From Oceanospirillaceae bacterium UBA2001 (lineage in GTDB: Bacteria; Pseudomonadota; Gammaproteobacteria; Pseudomonadales; Balneatricaceae): DNA of 31,450 nt. Every line of letters starts with the position of its first letter. Position 1 is the first letter of the stretch. Shown here in pieces: positions 16,700 to 25,222 of this stretch. Location: positions 2,472 to 33,921 of the forward strand of contig DDCR01000041.1 of assembly GCA_002335115.1 (NCBI GenBank), written 5' to 3'. The translations under genes and the position numbers were made by a program. The notes under the pieces were generated by a model. It saw only the letters and a list, made by a program, of their open reading frames with translations, ran no database searches and was not told where the DNA came from.

Positions 16700-19012
16700 T
16701 TAGTTATCATTTTTTAAGCGTGACTGAGCATCCTTAAGCTTTTGCGCCATACTACCCGGCAATTGTTGCGATTGCGCTGGAGCAGCGCGAGCAGGTTCCT
16801 GCGCTGCCACGTTGACATTAGGGCGAGGCTTGTGAACCTGAGGCTGATCATCTTGGGTCGGTAACTCATCACTTAAGCGCATGGAGAGTCCAATACGTTT
16901 GCGCGGCAAATCGATTTGCATTACCTTCACTTTGACAATGTCCCCAGCCTTTACAATGTCATGAGGATTTTTAACATACTGGTGTGCTAAAGCCGAGATA
17001 TGGACCAAACCATCTTGGTGAACCCCAAGGTCTACAAAGGCCCCAAAATTAGTCACATTGCTTACAGTACCTTCCATGATAGAGCCTAGAATTAACTGCT
17101 TAATACTTTCCACACCCTCTGTAAGCTTAGCCATACGAAATTCTGGCCTTGGGTCACGCCCAGGCTTTTGTAGCTCACTCAACAAATCTTTGAGAGTGTG
17201 CTCACCCACGCCTTTATCTTGCATTTGTTTAACTTGGATCTGTTGCAGTTGATCACTCCCCATGAGGTCAGACACAGAGCGTTTGAGCTGCCCAGCCAAT
17301 TGGTCAACTAAAGCATAGGCTTCTGGATGAACAGAGGTGCCATCTAGGGGGTTATCACCACCACGGATGCGTAAAAACCCTGCACATTGCTCAAACGTTT
17401 TATCGCCCAACCGACTGACTTTAAGCAACTGCTTACGATTATTAAAGGCCCCATTGAGATCACGATAGATCACAATATTCTCTGCCATGGTTTTATTCAG
17501 GCCTGCCACACGCTCTAATAACGGCGCCGAGGCAGTATTAAGATCAACGCCCACATTATTGACACAATCCTCAACCACATTATCCAGTTTGCGGATCAAC
17601 TGCACTTGGCTGACGTCATGTTGATATTGGCCTACACCAATAGCCTTAGGTTCAATTTTAACTAATTCTGCTAATGGGTCTTGTAACCGCCTCGCAATCG
17701 AGACCGCTCCTCGATAACTCACATCCAAATTTGGAAATTCTGCCGCAGCAAGGGCCGATGCAGAATAGATTGACGCCCCCGCTTCACTGACAATAATTCG
17801 GTGGGGAGCCTGAGTTTTTAGGCTTGCTTGAACTTCCTTAACCAGCTTATCTGTCTCGCGCGAGCCCGTACCATTGCCAATAGCCACCAGCTGTATTTGA
17901 TAAGTTTGGCACCACTTTACCAAAAGGGCTGACGCAGCCTGCCATTTATTATGGGGCACATGGGGAAAAATAGTTTCGGTGGTCAGTAATTTTCCTGTGG
18001 CATCTACCACCACTGCCTTGACGCCAGTACGTAGGCCTGGGTCTAAACCAAGGGTCACTTTATCGCCAGCTGGAGCAGCCAATAATAAGTCTCTTAAGTT
18101 ATTGGCAAACACCCCTATGGCACTGTCTTCTGATGCCTCTCTAACTCGGCCAATAAGCGCCGTTTCTAACTGACTGGCAAGCTTCACACGCCAAGTCCAA
18201 CGCACCACTTCCTTGAGCCACTTATCTGCAGCTCGGCCTTCATCCTTAATATTCCAATAAGATGCCACCCTTGACTCATAAGGCAAGTGTTCATGTTTAG
18301 ACCACAGTATACTAGCCTGCAAGATGCCTTCGTTACGGCCCCTTAATATAGCCAAGGCTCGGTGGGAGGGAATCGTCTTTAGCGCTTCTTGAAAATCAAA
18401 GTAATCTTGGAACTTGACCCCAACTTGCTCTTTGCCATCAACTACTTGGGTTTGCCATTGCGCATCTTGCCAACCAAGGTGACGCAATTCTGCGAGTAAG
18501 TCTGCAGCTAAACTAAAACGCTCCATGAGTATTTGCTTAGCACCGTCGAGGGCGTCTTTTATATGGGTGATTTGAAGGTCAATATTAAGATAAGTCTCTG
18601 CAACTTGTTCTGGGTCTAGGGTGGGGTCTTTGAGCAGAGCATCCGCCAGCGGCTGCAAGCCTGCCTCGATAGCAATTTGAGCCTTAGTTCGGCGCTTCGC
18701 TTTAAACGGCAAGTATAGGTCTTCTAATCGTGTTTTACTGTCTGCCGCATCAATGAGTTTAGCTAGTTTTGGGGTTAGTTTTTCTTGTTTTTCAATACTG
18801 TCTAAAATAGTTTTTTTGCGAGCGTTAAGTTCACGCAGGTAACCAAGACGCTCTTCTAAAGCGCGTAATTGAATATCATCCAATACACCCGTTGCTTCTT
18901 TGCGATAGCGGGCGATAAAGGGCACTGTTGAGCCTTCATCTAACAATGCAACTGCAGCATCTACTTGCCATCTTTGAACCGCAAGTTCGGTAGCAATTTG
19001 TTGATTTATCAC
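16700..19012 (-). CDS. tex: Tex family RNA-binding transcription accessory protein
   Basis: This 770-residue cytoplasmic nucleic-acid-binding protein is homologous to Bordetella and Pseudomonas Tex, linked to transcription and stress tolerance. Order of domains: N-terminal helical Tex region (TVPFIARYRKEATG near 30-43; LEDLYLPFKAKRRTKAQIA), YqgF-like domain (LGLDPGLRTGVKAVVVD near 325), helix-hairpin-helix (VGVDLNTASAPLL), and a C-terminal S1 domain (about 645-715; GTVSNVTNFGAFVDLGVHQDGLVHIS). A low-complexity Pro/Ala/Gln tail follows. The start is a GTG at 19012, with AAGGA about ten bases upstream. It may be read through into gshA. Confidence 0.96.
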   Translation of the reverse strand: MINQQIATELAVQRWQVDAAVALLDEGSTVPFIARYRKEATGVLDDIQLRALEERLGYLRELNARKKTILDSIEKQEKLTPKLAKLIDAADSKTRLEDLYLPFKAKRRTKAQIAIEAGLQPLADALLKDPTLDPEQVAETYLNIDLQITHIKDALDGAKQILMERFSLAADLLAELRHLGWQDAQWQTQVVDGKEQVGVKFQDYFDFQEALKTIPSHRALAILRGRNEGILQASILWSKHEHLPYESRVASYWNIKDEGRAADKWLKEVVRWTWRVKLASQLETALIGRVREASEDSAIGVFANNLRDLLLAAPAGDKVTLGLDPGLRTGVKAVVVDATGKLLTTETIFPHVPHNKWQAASALLVKWCQTYQIQLVAIGNGTGSRETDKLVKEVQASLKTQAPHRIIVSEAGASIYSASALAAAEFPNLDVSYRGAVSIARRLQDPLAELVKIEPKAIGVGQYQHDVSQVQLIRKLDNVVEDCVNNVGVDLNTASAPLLERVAGLNKTMAENIVIYRDLNGAFNNRKQLLKVSRLGDKTFEQCAGFLRIRGGDNPLDGTSVHPEAYALVDQLAGQLKRSVSDLMGSDQLQQIQVKQMQDKGVGEHTLKDLLSELQKPGRDPRPEFRMAKLTEGVESIKQLILGSIMEGTVSNVTNFGAFVDLGVHQDGLVHISALAHQYVKNPHDIVKAGDIVKVKVMQIDLPRKRIGLSMRLSDELPTQDDQPQVHKPRPNVNVAAQEPARAAPAQSQQLPGSMAQKLKDAQSRLKNDN

Positions 19013-19096
19013 GAACTAAGCATCCTTCTTATCTCAAAACTCAACTCATTATATTGGGGGCACACGGCAATTTTTAAAGGCGCCTTTGATCAAGCC

Positions 19097-19124
19097 AAAA
19101 AAAGGGCCTCTAGTGGCCCTTTTA
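19097..19124 (-). terminator. Intrinsic terminator of pckA
   Basis: GGGCC (19104-19108) and GGCCC (19115-19119) form the stem around a six-base loop, extended by A/T pairs. Read on the minus strand the stem runs into seven T residues (19097-19103). It lies 29 bases beyond the pckA stop and ahead of tex, separating the two units. Confidence 0.87.
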
Positions 19125-19152
19125 ATTATTGTTAATCTCTGCTTAAGATTAT

Positions 19153-20712
19153 TTAGCTGGGCTGCGGACCCGCATTAACGATGGCTTCTGAGACACTAAA
19201 ACGTTTGAAGTTTTCATTAAACTTGCCGATTAGAGTGGCCGCCTCTGTGTCATATGCATCCTGATCTTGCCAAGTGTTGCGAGGGTTGAGCAAAGCACTG
19301 TCTACACCCTCTAGGGACGTTGGCACATCAACATTGAGTCCCGCTAAGTGTTGGGTTGCAGCTTCAGTAATGTTACCACTTTGGATGGCAGCAATAATGG
19401 CACGGGTAGTTGGGATACTGAAGCGTTGACCGGTACCGTAAGAGCCGCCTGTCCAACCCGTGTTAACCAAATACACTTTGCTACTAAACGACTCAATGCG
19501 CTTCATCAAAAGCTCCGCATAAACGCCCGCTGGACGAGGAAAAAAGGGGGCCCCAAAGCAAGTTGAGAAAGTCGAGCGGATGGCTGCACTAGAACCCATT
19601 TCTGTGGAGCCAACCAAAGCAGTGTAACCACTCAGGAAGTGATATGCTGCAGCTTCTTTAGTCAAGATGGATACGGGAGGTAACACACCGGTTAAGTCAC
19701 AGGTTAAGAATATAATGGCCTCTGGCTCGCCCGCTAAATTCTTCTGCGTACGTTTTTCAATATGCTCTAAGGGATAGGCACACCGTCCATTTTCTGTGAT
19801 GTCCGTATTATCATAATCAGCTTGTTTACTGTCATCATCTAACCACACGTTTTCGACAATGGCGCCAAACCGGATTGCATCCCAAATGATAGGCTCGTTC
19901 TTTTTACTGAGGTTAATGGTTTTAGCGTAACAACCACCTTCAATATTGAACACCACACCTTCGCCCCAGCCATGCTCATCATCTCCAATTAAATAGCGCT
20001 CTGGGTCTGCAGAGAGGGTCGTTTTACCGGTTCCAGACAAACCAAAAAATAAGGTGGTTTTGCCATCATCACCTACATTGGCAGAGCAATGCATGGGCAA
20101 TACATCATGTGCTGGTAGGAGGAAGTTTTGCACGGAGAACATGGCTTTTTTCATTTCTCCTGCGTAGCGCATGCCTGCTAATAATACCTTTTGCTGGGCA
20201 AAGTTAATCATCACACAGCCATCACTATTAGTGCCATCTCGCTCTGGCTGACACTCAAAATTAGCCACATTAAGAATTTGCCACTCGCTTTTACCTGCAG
20301 GATTGTAGGCTTGTGGCACGATAAATAAGTTTTGGCCAAACAAGTTTTGCCATGCGGTTTGGGTCGTCATGCGAATAGGAATATAGTGATCGTGATCTGC
20401 GCCCACATGCACATTGGCCACATACTTGTCTTGGCCAGTTAACGAGGCTGTGACACGCTCCCATAAAGCCGTAAATATTTCTGGTGTTACCGGACGATTT
20501 ACAGCACCCCATTCGATTTGGTCAGCAGTACTGGGTTCTTGAACAACAAACCGATCGAGCGGAGAACGTCCAGTGCGGGCACCCGTGATCACATTTAGAG
20601 CGCCGCTATTGGCTAGAGTGCCTTCGCCGTTAGCGACAGCTTTTTGGATTAAACTCGCAGGAGAGAGTTGCGTAAAGGTGGTTCCAGTATCAGTAGCTGC
20701 AGATGCGTTCAT
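19153..20712 (-). CDS. pckA: Phosphoenolpyruvate carboxykinase (ATP)
   Basis: This 519-residue cytosolic enzyme converts oxaloacetate and ATP to phosphoenolpyruvate and CO2, the entry step of gluconeogenesis. Visible are [15 protein letters not shown] (substrate arginine), the P-loop [14 protein letters not shown], the metal-site [36 protein letters not shown], the [18 protein letters not shown] region, and [12 protein letters not shown]. The length fits the ATP-dependent family (about 515-540). It is a single-gene unit with its own terminator and a long upstream region (20713-20915). Confidence 0.97.
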   Translation of the reverse strand: MNASAATDTGTTFTQLSPASLIQKAVANGEGTLANSGALNVITGARTGRSPLDRFVVQEPSTADQIEWGAVNRPVTPEIFTALWERVTASLTGQDKYVANVHVGADHDHYIPIRMTTQTAWQNLFGQNLFIVPQAYNPAGKSEWQILNVANFECQPERDGTNSDGCVMINFAQQKVLLAGMRYAGEMKKAMFSVQNFLLPAHDVLPMHCSANVGDDGKTTLFFGLSGTGKTTLSADPERYLIGDDEHGWGEGVVFNIEGGCYAKTINLSKKNEPIIWDAIRFGAIVENVWLDDDSKQADYDNTDITENGRCAYPLEHIEKRTQKNLAGEPEAIIFLTCDLTGVLPPVSILTKEAAAYHFLSGYTALVGSTEMGSSAAIRSTFSTCFGAPFFPRPAGVYAELLMKRIESFSSKVYLVNTGWTGGSYGTGQRFSIPTTRAIIAAIQSGNITEAATQHLAGLNVDVPTSLEGVDSALLNPRNTWQDQDAYDTEAATLIGKFNENFKRFSVSEAIVNAGPQPS

Positions 20713-20752
20713 GTATCAATACCTATGATTTACTTAGGTTTTTAGGATCTTC

Positions 20753-20779
20753 TAAATAGCCCAAGTGGGAGTATGTCAA
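20753..20779 (-). promoter_or_regulatory. Possible pckA promoter
   Basis: A perfect -35 TTGACA (20774-20779) precedes TATTTA (20753-20758) by 15 bp, shorter than ideal. A second candidate is a perfect TATAAT further upstream at 20847-20852 (minus strand) without a good -35. Either would transcribe pckA; they cannot be ranked from sequence. Confidence 0.38.
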
Positions 20780-20915
20780 TCCGACGATAAAAATGAGGCT
20801 GGATTATGTCAGAAAAGTCCCATAAAAGCCAAAATAAAGCCCATCAATTATACTAATAGTACCGCCGTTTGAGTGACCCAAAAATAGACCTTTAAGTGAG
20901 CCATCCCGCAGTTAC

Positions 20916-21830
20916 TCAATGCAATGCTGATTCGACTTGAGCTGACAAAACATCCTGCTCCAGCAAAAGGTGGCAATCCACCTTATCAAATGCATACTGA
21001 CTGTTGCAAAAGTGGCAATCAATAATAATAGCTTTTTGCTCTGCTAGAATTTCATTAACTGTGTTTGCACCTAATCCTACAATTGCAGCTCCACAGCGTT
21101 CTCGACTGCAGTCACACTGCTGCAAAACAGGTCGTGGGGCAAATACTTGCACTTGATGCTCGTGAAATAGCCGATATAAAACTTGCTCCGCAGGTAACTG
21201 TGCAAGTTCATGCTGTGTCAAAGAAGCAGCTAAAGCGTGGACCAATTCCCAGTCTGAGTCAGCTTGAGCTTCTTGAACTGTGGTTTGGGGCAATCTTTGC
21301 AGCATCAACCCTGCGGCTCCTGCCTCTGTACTAACCAATTGAATATGGGTAGGCAATTGTTCTGATTGGTAAAAATAACTTTCAATGCACTCTGCAAGAG
21401 TCCCTTGATCAGCCATCACTATGCCTTGATACCGCTGTCCTTGGTCAGGCTCAATAGTGATAATCAAACGTCCATCAGCCACCAGTTCAATAAAGCTTGC
21501 GTCTGCACCCACGACGCCATCAACTTGCGCCATACCTTTGACTCTGAAGGGTTGCTCAGGATCGTTACTCAACTGCCGGCACTCTGCCATGACCCATTTT
21601 ATTGGTCCAGCCCCTCGAATTTGCACGCTTAAATGCCCACGTAATTTAAGGTTAGCACTGAGCAGGCAGGCAACAATCAACATTTCTGTTAATAAACGGG
21701 CTACAGGGGCTGGATAATCTTGCCCATCTAACAAATCTTTTACGCCTTGGTCAAGCCGCAAATGGACCCCACGTATGTCCATATCAGTGAACATGAAGCC
21801 TTGCATTTCATCATTAGTCATAAAAATCAT
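20916..21830 (-). CDS. hslO: Redox-regulated chaperone Hsp33
   Basis: This 304-residue cytoplasmic holdase is switched on by oxidation and unfolding. The N-terminal folded domain (to about 190) includes the GHLSVQIRGAGPIKWVMAEC core. The C-terminal zinc redox switch has Cys239 and Cys241 (CDC) followed by Cys272 and Cys275 (CHFC), the exact four-cysteine pattern of the family. The start is ATG 21830; ATG 21821 (MTNDEMQGF) is equally possible, since neither has a strong ribosome binding site. It follows hslR by 36 bases, the classic Hsp15-Hsp33 pair, so coexpression on heat or oxidative stress is likely. Confidence 0.95.
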   Translation of the reverse strand: MIFMTNDEMQGFMFTDMDIRGVHLRLDQGVKDLLDGQDYPAPVARLLTEMLIVACLLSANLKLRGHLSVQIRGAGPIKWVMAECRQLSNDPEQPFRVKGMAQVDGVVGADASFIELVADGRLIITIEPDQGQRYQGIVMADQGTLAECIESYFYQSEQLPTHIQLVSTEAGAAGLMLQRLPQTTVQEAQADSDWELVHALAASLTQHELAQLPAEQVLYRLFHEHQVQVFAPRPVLQQCDCSRERCGAAIVGLGANTVNEILAEQKAIIIDCHFCNSQYAFDKVDCHLLLEQDVLSAQVESALH

Positions 21831-21866
21831 CTGTCTTGAAAAAAATAGATAGCGGTTAATTGTAGA

Positions 21867-22274
21867 CTACAACTGCTGCTGCTCAAAACGCTGCTGGTCC
21901 CGGCGCTGTTTTTTAGTCGGCTTGCCATCAGAAATAGAGCCTTGTCCCATAGCTTTGCGGCTGGCTGCAAGATCTGCACGTGCTTTTTCACTGGAGGCAG
22001 TTTCGGTGTATAACAGCGCGGCTTCTGGGGCACCTCTTCGGTTTCCAGCAATGGCTTGGACCTCAATTATTTTTTCATCAAAGCCTTGGCGTATGGATAT
22101 TTTCGCACCCACTTCAACCACTCGACTGCACTTAGCTTTAGCCCCTTGATAATGCACCTTGCCTCCCTCGACCGCTTGTTTAGCGAGGGCTCGGGTTCGA
22201 TAGAATCGAGCTGCCCACAACCACTTGTCGAGCCGAACCTTTTCATCCACATTTTTTTCAACTTTGCTGCCCAT
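21867..22274 (-). CDS. hslR: Ribosome-associated heat shock protein Hsp15
   Basis: This 135-residue RNA-binding protein recycles stalled 50S subunits carrying a nascent chain. The S4 RNA-binding domain occupies about 13-60 (VRLDKWLWAARFYRTRALAKQAVEGGKV), followed by a basic tail rich in Lys, Arg and Gln (KPTKKQRRDQQRF). AAAGGA precedes the ATG by seven bases. It is the first gene of the hslR-hslO unit. Confidence 0.94.
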   Translation of the reverse strand: MGSKVEKNVDEKVRLDKWLWAARFYRTRALAKQAVEGGKVHYQGAKAKCSRVVEVGAKISIRQGFDEKIIEVQAIAGNRRGAPEAALLYTETASSEKARADLAASRKAMGQGSISDGKPTKKQRRDQQRFEQQQL

Positions 22275-22297
22275 GTTAGATTCCTTTAAATTTCTAA

Positions 22298-23341
<1,044 letters not shown>

Positions 23342-23366
23342 CTTTTTATCGCAAACAACTAGAACT

Positions 23367-23393
23367 GGTCATTGTATTAACTGTACAATGATC
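23367..23393. repeat. Palindrome 1 between trxB and the PuuD-like gene
   Basis: TCATTGTA (23369-23376) and TACAATGA (23384-23391) are perfect inverted arms around a seven-base spacer, extendable by one G-U and one G-C pair in RNA. No T-run follows. It begins about 25 bases after the trxB stop. Confidence 0.75.
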
Positions 23394-23402
23394 GCCATTA
23401 CC

Positions 23403-23431
23403 TTTGTCTCTAGAGCCTATCTAGAGACAAA
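23403..23431. repeat. Palindrome 2, 12-bp perfect arms, upstream of the PuuD-like gene
   Basis: TTTGTCTCTAGA (23403-23414) and TCTAGAGACAAA (23420-23431) are exact inverted copies separated by five bases. The dyad ends 34 bases before the ATG at 23466. It lacks the T-run of an intrinsic terminator, so an operator, an mRNA hairpin or a processing site are the main options. Confidence 0.85.
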
Positions 23432-23465
23432 ACCTTAATACAATAACTTAAATGAGAGGCGCACC

Positions 23466-24095
23466 ATGGACTTAATAGGATTTCTATTTCGCTGGTCACA
23501 CGTTTTATTCGGCATCACCTGGATCGGTATGCTCTATTATTTCAACTTTATCCAAGGTGGCTATTTCAAACAAGCCAGCGCTGAAGGTCTAGCCGATGCT
23601 AAAGCCAAACTCGCACCAAGTGCCTTATGGTGGTTCCGTTGGGGCGCTATGGGTACGTTTATCACGGGTCTTGCGCTTTTAGGTAAATTGGCCATTGGAC
23701 TCAATAATTACATTATTGTGGGCGCTATCTTTGGTACCATTATGTTTTTAAACGTATGGTTGATCATTTGGCCAAACCAAAAGATCGCGCTTGGTATGGC
23801 TGAAGGTGATGCACCTGCAGCGGGTGCTAAGGCTTTACTGGCTTCACGCCACAACGTGCTCTACTCAGCACCAATGGCATTCTGTATGCTTGCCTCTGGG
23901 CACCCTGACCCTTCCTTAGGTTGGAACTTGTATAGCAGCATGAGTAATTCCTTGATTGTGATGTTGGTCATTATTGCTGCTTTGCAAGCCAATGCAATGT
24001 TTGGCAAGCAAGGTCCATTGACCACCGTTAAGGGTGTCATACACGCTTCTTTAGGCTTGACTGCGGTTATGGTTTTGGTCTTTAACTACGTTTAA
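23466..24095 (+). CDS. PuuD/DUF989-type membrane protein without cytochrome c domain
   Basis: This 209-residue integral membrane protein matches the membrane part of the urate hydroxylase PuuD family (Urate_ox_N): HVLFGITWIGMLYYFNFIQG at 12-31, WWFRWGAMGTFITGLALL at 55-72, NVWLIIWPNQK at 96-106, and ASRHNVLYSAPMAF at 126-139. Five to six helices are likely. Histidines 12, 129, 146 and 193 are candidate heme or metal ligands. The C-terminal cytochrome c domain of full PuuD is absent and the protein ends right after its last helix. No purine-catabolism gene is nearby, so urate oxidation is doubtful; an electron-transfer or other role is possible. GAGG lies upstream of the ATG. Confidence 0.8.
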   Translation: MDLIGFLFRWSHVLFGITWIGMLYYFNFIQGGYFKQASAEGLADAKAKLAPSALWWFRWGAMGTFITGLALLGKLAIGLNNYIIVGAIFGTIMFLNVWLIIWPNQKIALGMAEGDAPAAGAKALLASRHNVLYSAPMAFCMLASGHPDPSLGWNLYSSMSNSLIVMLVIIAALQANAMFGKQGPLTTVKGVIHASLGLTAVMVLVFNYV

Positions 24096-24112
24096 ACGTT
24101 AGTTAGATAGCA

Positions 24113-24144
24113 AAGAAAAAAACCCCAGCTCGCTGGGGTTTTTT
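24113..24144 (+). terminator. Intrinsic terminator after the PuuD-like gene
   Basis: AACCCCAG (24121-24128) and CTGGGGTT (24133-24140) form an eight-pair stem with a four-base loop, followed by a T-run to 24144 and preceded by an A-run. It lies about 18 bases after the stop codon at 24095. Confidence 0.9.
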
Positions 24145-24167
24145 ATGGTGATAACACCAAATTAGAA

Positions 24168-24240
24168 GTGCCCATCCTAGGCACGCATACATCCTGTTGA
24201 CTTCCTGTCCTTCCGTGTCGATCCCTCATAGCAAGCTATG
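24168..24240. repeat. Degenerate copy of a REP-like intergenic element
   Basis: The segment holds CATCCTAGGCACGCATAC and ACATCCTGT, which align with gaps to the two better copies at 30271-30372 (CATCCCTGTCACCGACGCATAC ... ACATCCTGT, written here in shortened form). It ends in a small hairpin CATAGC-AA-GCTATG (24227-24240). It sits between two convergent genes, just past a terminator, as do the other copies. Confidence 0.5.
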
Positions 24241-24370
24241 TGACTAACCACTCTCCTTGAGGTGTTAGATTACGCTAAACAATATGTCAAACATATAGGA
24301 AAATTTCGTATTTTCCTGCTTTTCTTTGATTACTTTAACCCTATACTCGTCAACGCATAGGCCTTCAGAC

Positions 24371-25045
24371 TTACTGACCTATCTTAATCAGCTCAACTTC
24401 AAAAATGAGCGCGTCATTGGGTCCAATCATTTGCCCAGCACCTTGAGTGCCATAAGCTAAATCAGGGTGAATAAAGAATTTAAACTTAGATCCAACACTC
24501 ATCAATTGAACACCCTCTGTCCAACCAGCAATCACGCCATTGAGTGGAAATTGCGCAGGCTCACCGCGCTCAACTGAGCTGTCAAAGACACGGCCATCCA
24601 TAGTCGTGCCATGGTAATGCACAGTGACGGTATCTGTAGCAGTGGGCTTCTCGCCTTCTGCTGCAGTTAGAATTTGATATTGCAGGCCACTTGGCGTCAC
24701 TTGAACACCATCATTTTTTGCATTCTCAGACAAATAGGCTTCACTATTTGTTAATGCGCCTTCAAATTTTGAAGCGGCTATTTTGCGCTGGTAATCCTGC
24801 ACTGCTGCCACAGCTTCTTTTTGGTTGACCAAGGTTTTTTGACCCAGGTAAGCAGCATTAAAACCCTCGACAAAAGCTTCAAGGTTTAAGTTGTCAAAGT
24901 CGTTTGCAAGCTGTCCTGCAACCAAGGTACCCAAGCTATAGCTTACGTTTTGTTCTGGGTTGTCTAGGTCAATCTCTGCAGCAGCAGATGTGGCAGCAAG
25001 GCCAATAGCACTCGTAACGGCCAAACGGCTAATTAAAGTTTTCAT
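24371..25045 (-). CDS. Periplasmic FKBP-type peptidyl-prolyl isomerase (Mip/FkpA-like)
   Basis: This 224-residue exported prolyl isomerase and likely folding chaperone begins with a Sec signal peptide (MKTLISRLAVTSAIGLAATSAAA) with cleavage probably after residue 23. The N-terminal helical dimerisation domain spans about 27-115 and is followed by a full FKBP domain (about 118-224): TVTVHYHGTTMDGRVFDSS, FPLNGVIAGWTEGVQLM, HPDLAYG and LIFEVELIKI. FklB has the same domains but is cytoplasmic; the signal peptide favours FkpA or Mip. The leader contains two tandem ribosome-binding-site copies and a Fur-box-like palindrome. It is transcribed away from the ABC-F gene. Confidence 0.92.
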   Translation of the reverse strand: MKTLISRLAVTSAIGLAATSAAAEIDLDNPEQNVSYSLGTLVAGQLANDFDNLNLEAFVEGFNAAYLGQKTLVNQKEAVAAVQDYQRKIAASKFEGALTNSEAYLSENAKNDGVQVTPSGLQYQILTAAEGEKPTATDTVTVHYHGTTMDGRVFDSSVERGEPAQFPLNGVIAGWTEGVQLMSVGSKFKFFIHPDLAYGTQGAGQMIGPNDALIFEVELIKIGQ

Positions 25046-25048
25046 AGT

Positions 25049-25070
25049 ATTCCTTTGTGATTCCTTTGTG
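25049..25070 (-). promoter_or_regulatory. Tandem duplicated ribosome binding site of the FKBP gene
   Basis: On the minus strand the 11-base unit CACAAAGGAAT occurs twice in perfect tandem directly ahead of the start codon. The proximal AAGGA is spaced normally (five bases) from the ATG at 25045, and the distal copy is 11 bases further upstream. Confidence 0.8.
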
Positions 25071-25080
25071 ATACCTGGGT

Positions 25081-25099
25081 GATAATGCTAAACGTTATC
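25081..25099. promoter_or_regulatory. Fur-box-like palindrome
   Basis: The 19-base segment starting GATAATG and ending GTTATC matches the classical Fur box GATAATGATAATCATTATC at 16 of 19 positions, within an outer palindrome TGATAA/TTATCA. It lies 36 bases upstream of the FKBP start and about 125 upstream of the divergent ABC-F start. A TATATA at 25120-25125 could be the FKBP -10 element. Confidence 0.45.
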
Positions 25100-25222
25100 A
25101 TTCAGCGCGTTGCATAGGATATATAAGACTCCAAGCCGAAGCAAAAGTATTTCCAATTGTTTACATTTGATTGTCTATTTTTAAGCTTATGCCTCGCCAA
25201 GCCTGTGGTATCATGCGCGGCC

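Noticed and set aside
21366..21717. Overlapping forward frames opposite hslO
   Set aside because: They are shadows of Hsp33 coding sequence with no family motifs or ribosome binding sites.
22056..22289. Forward frame opposite hslR
   Set aside because: It is the complement of a well-supported S4-domain gene with a good ribosome binding site.
23403..23431. Palindrome 2 as the trxB terminator
   Set aside because: No T-run follows the stem on either strand.
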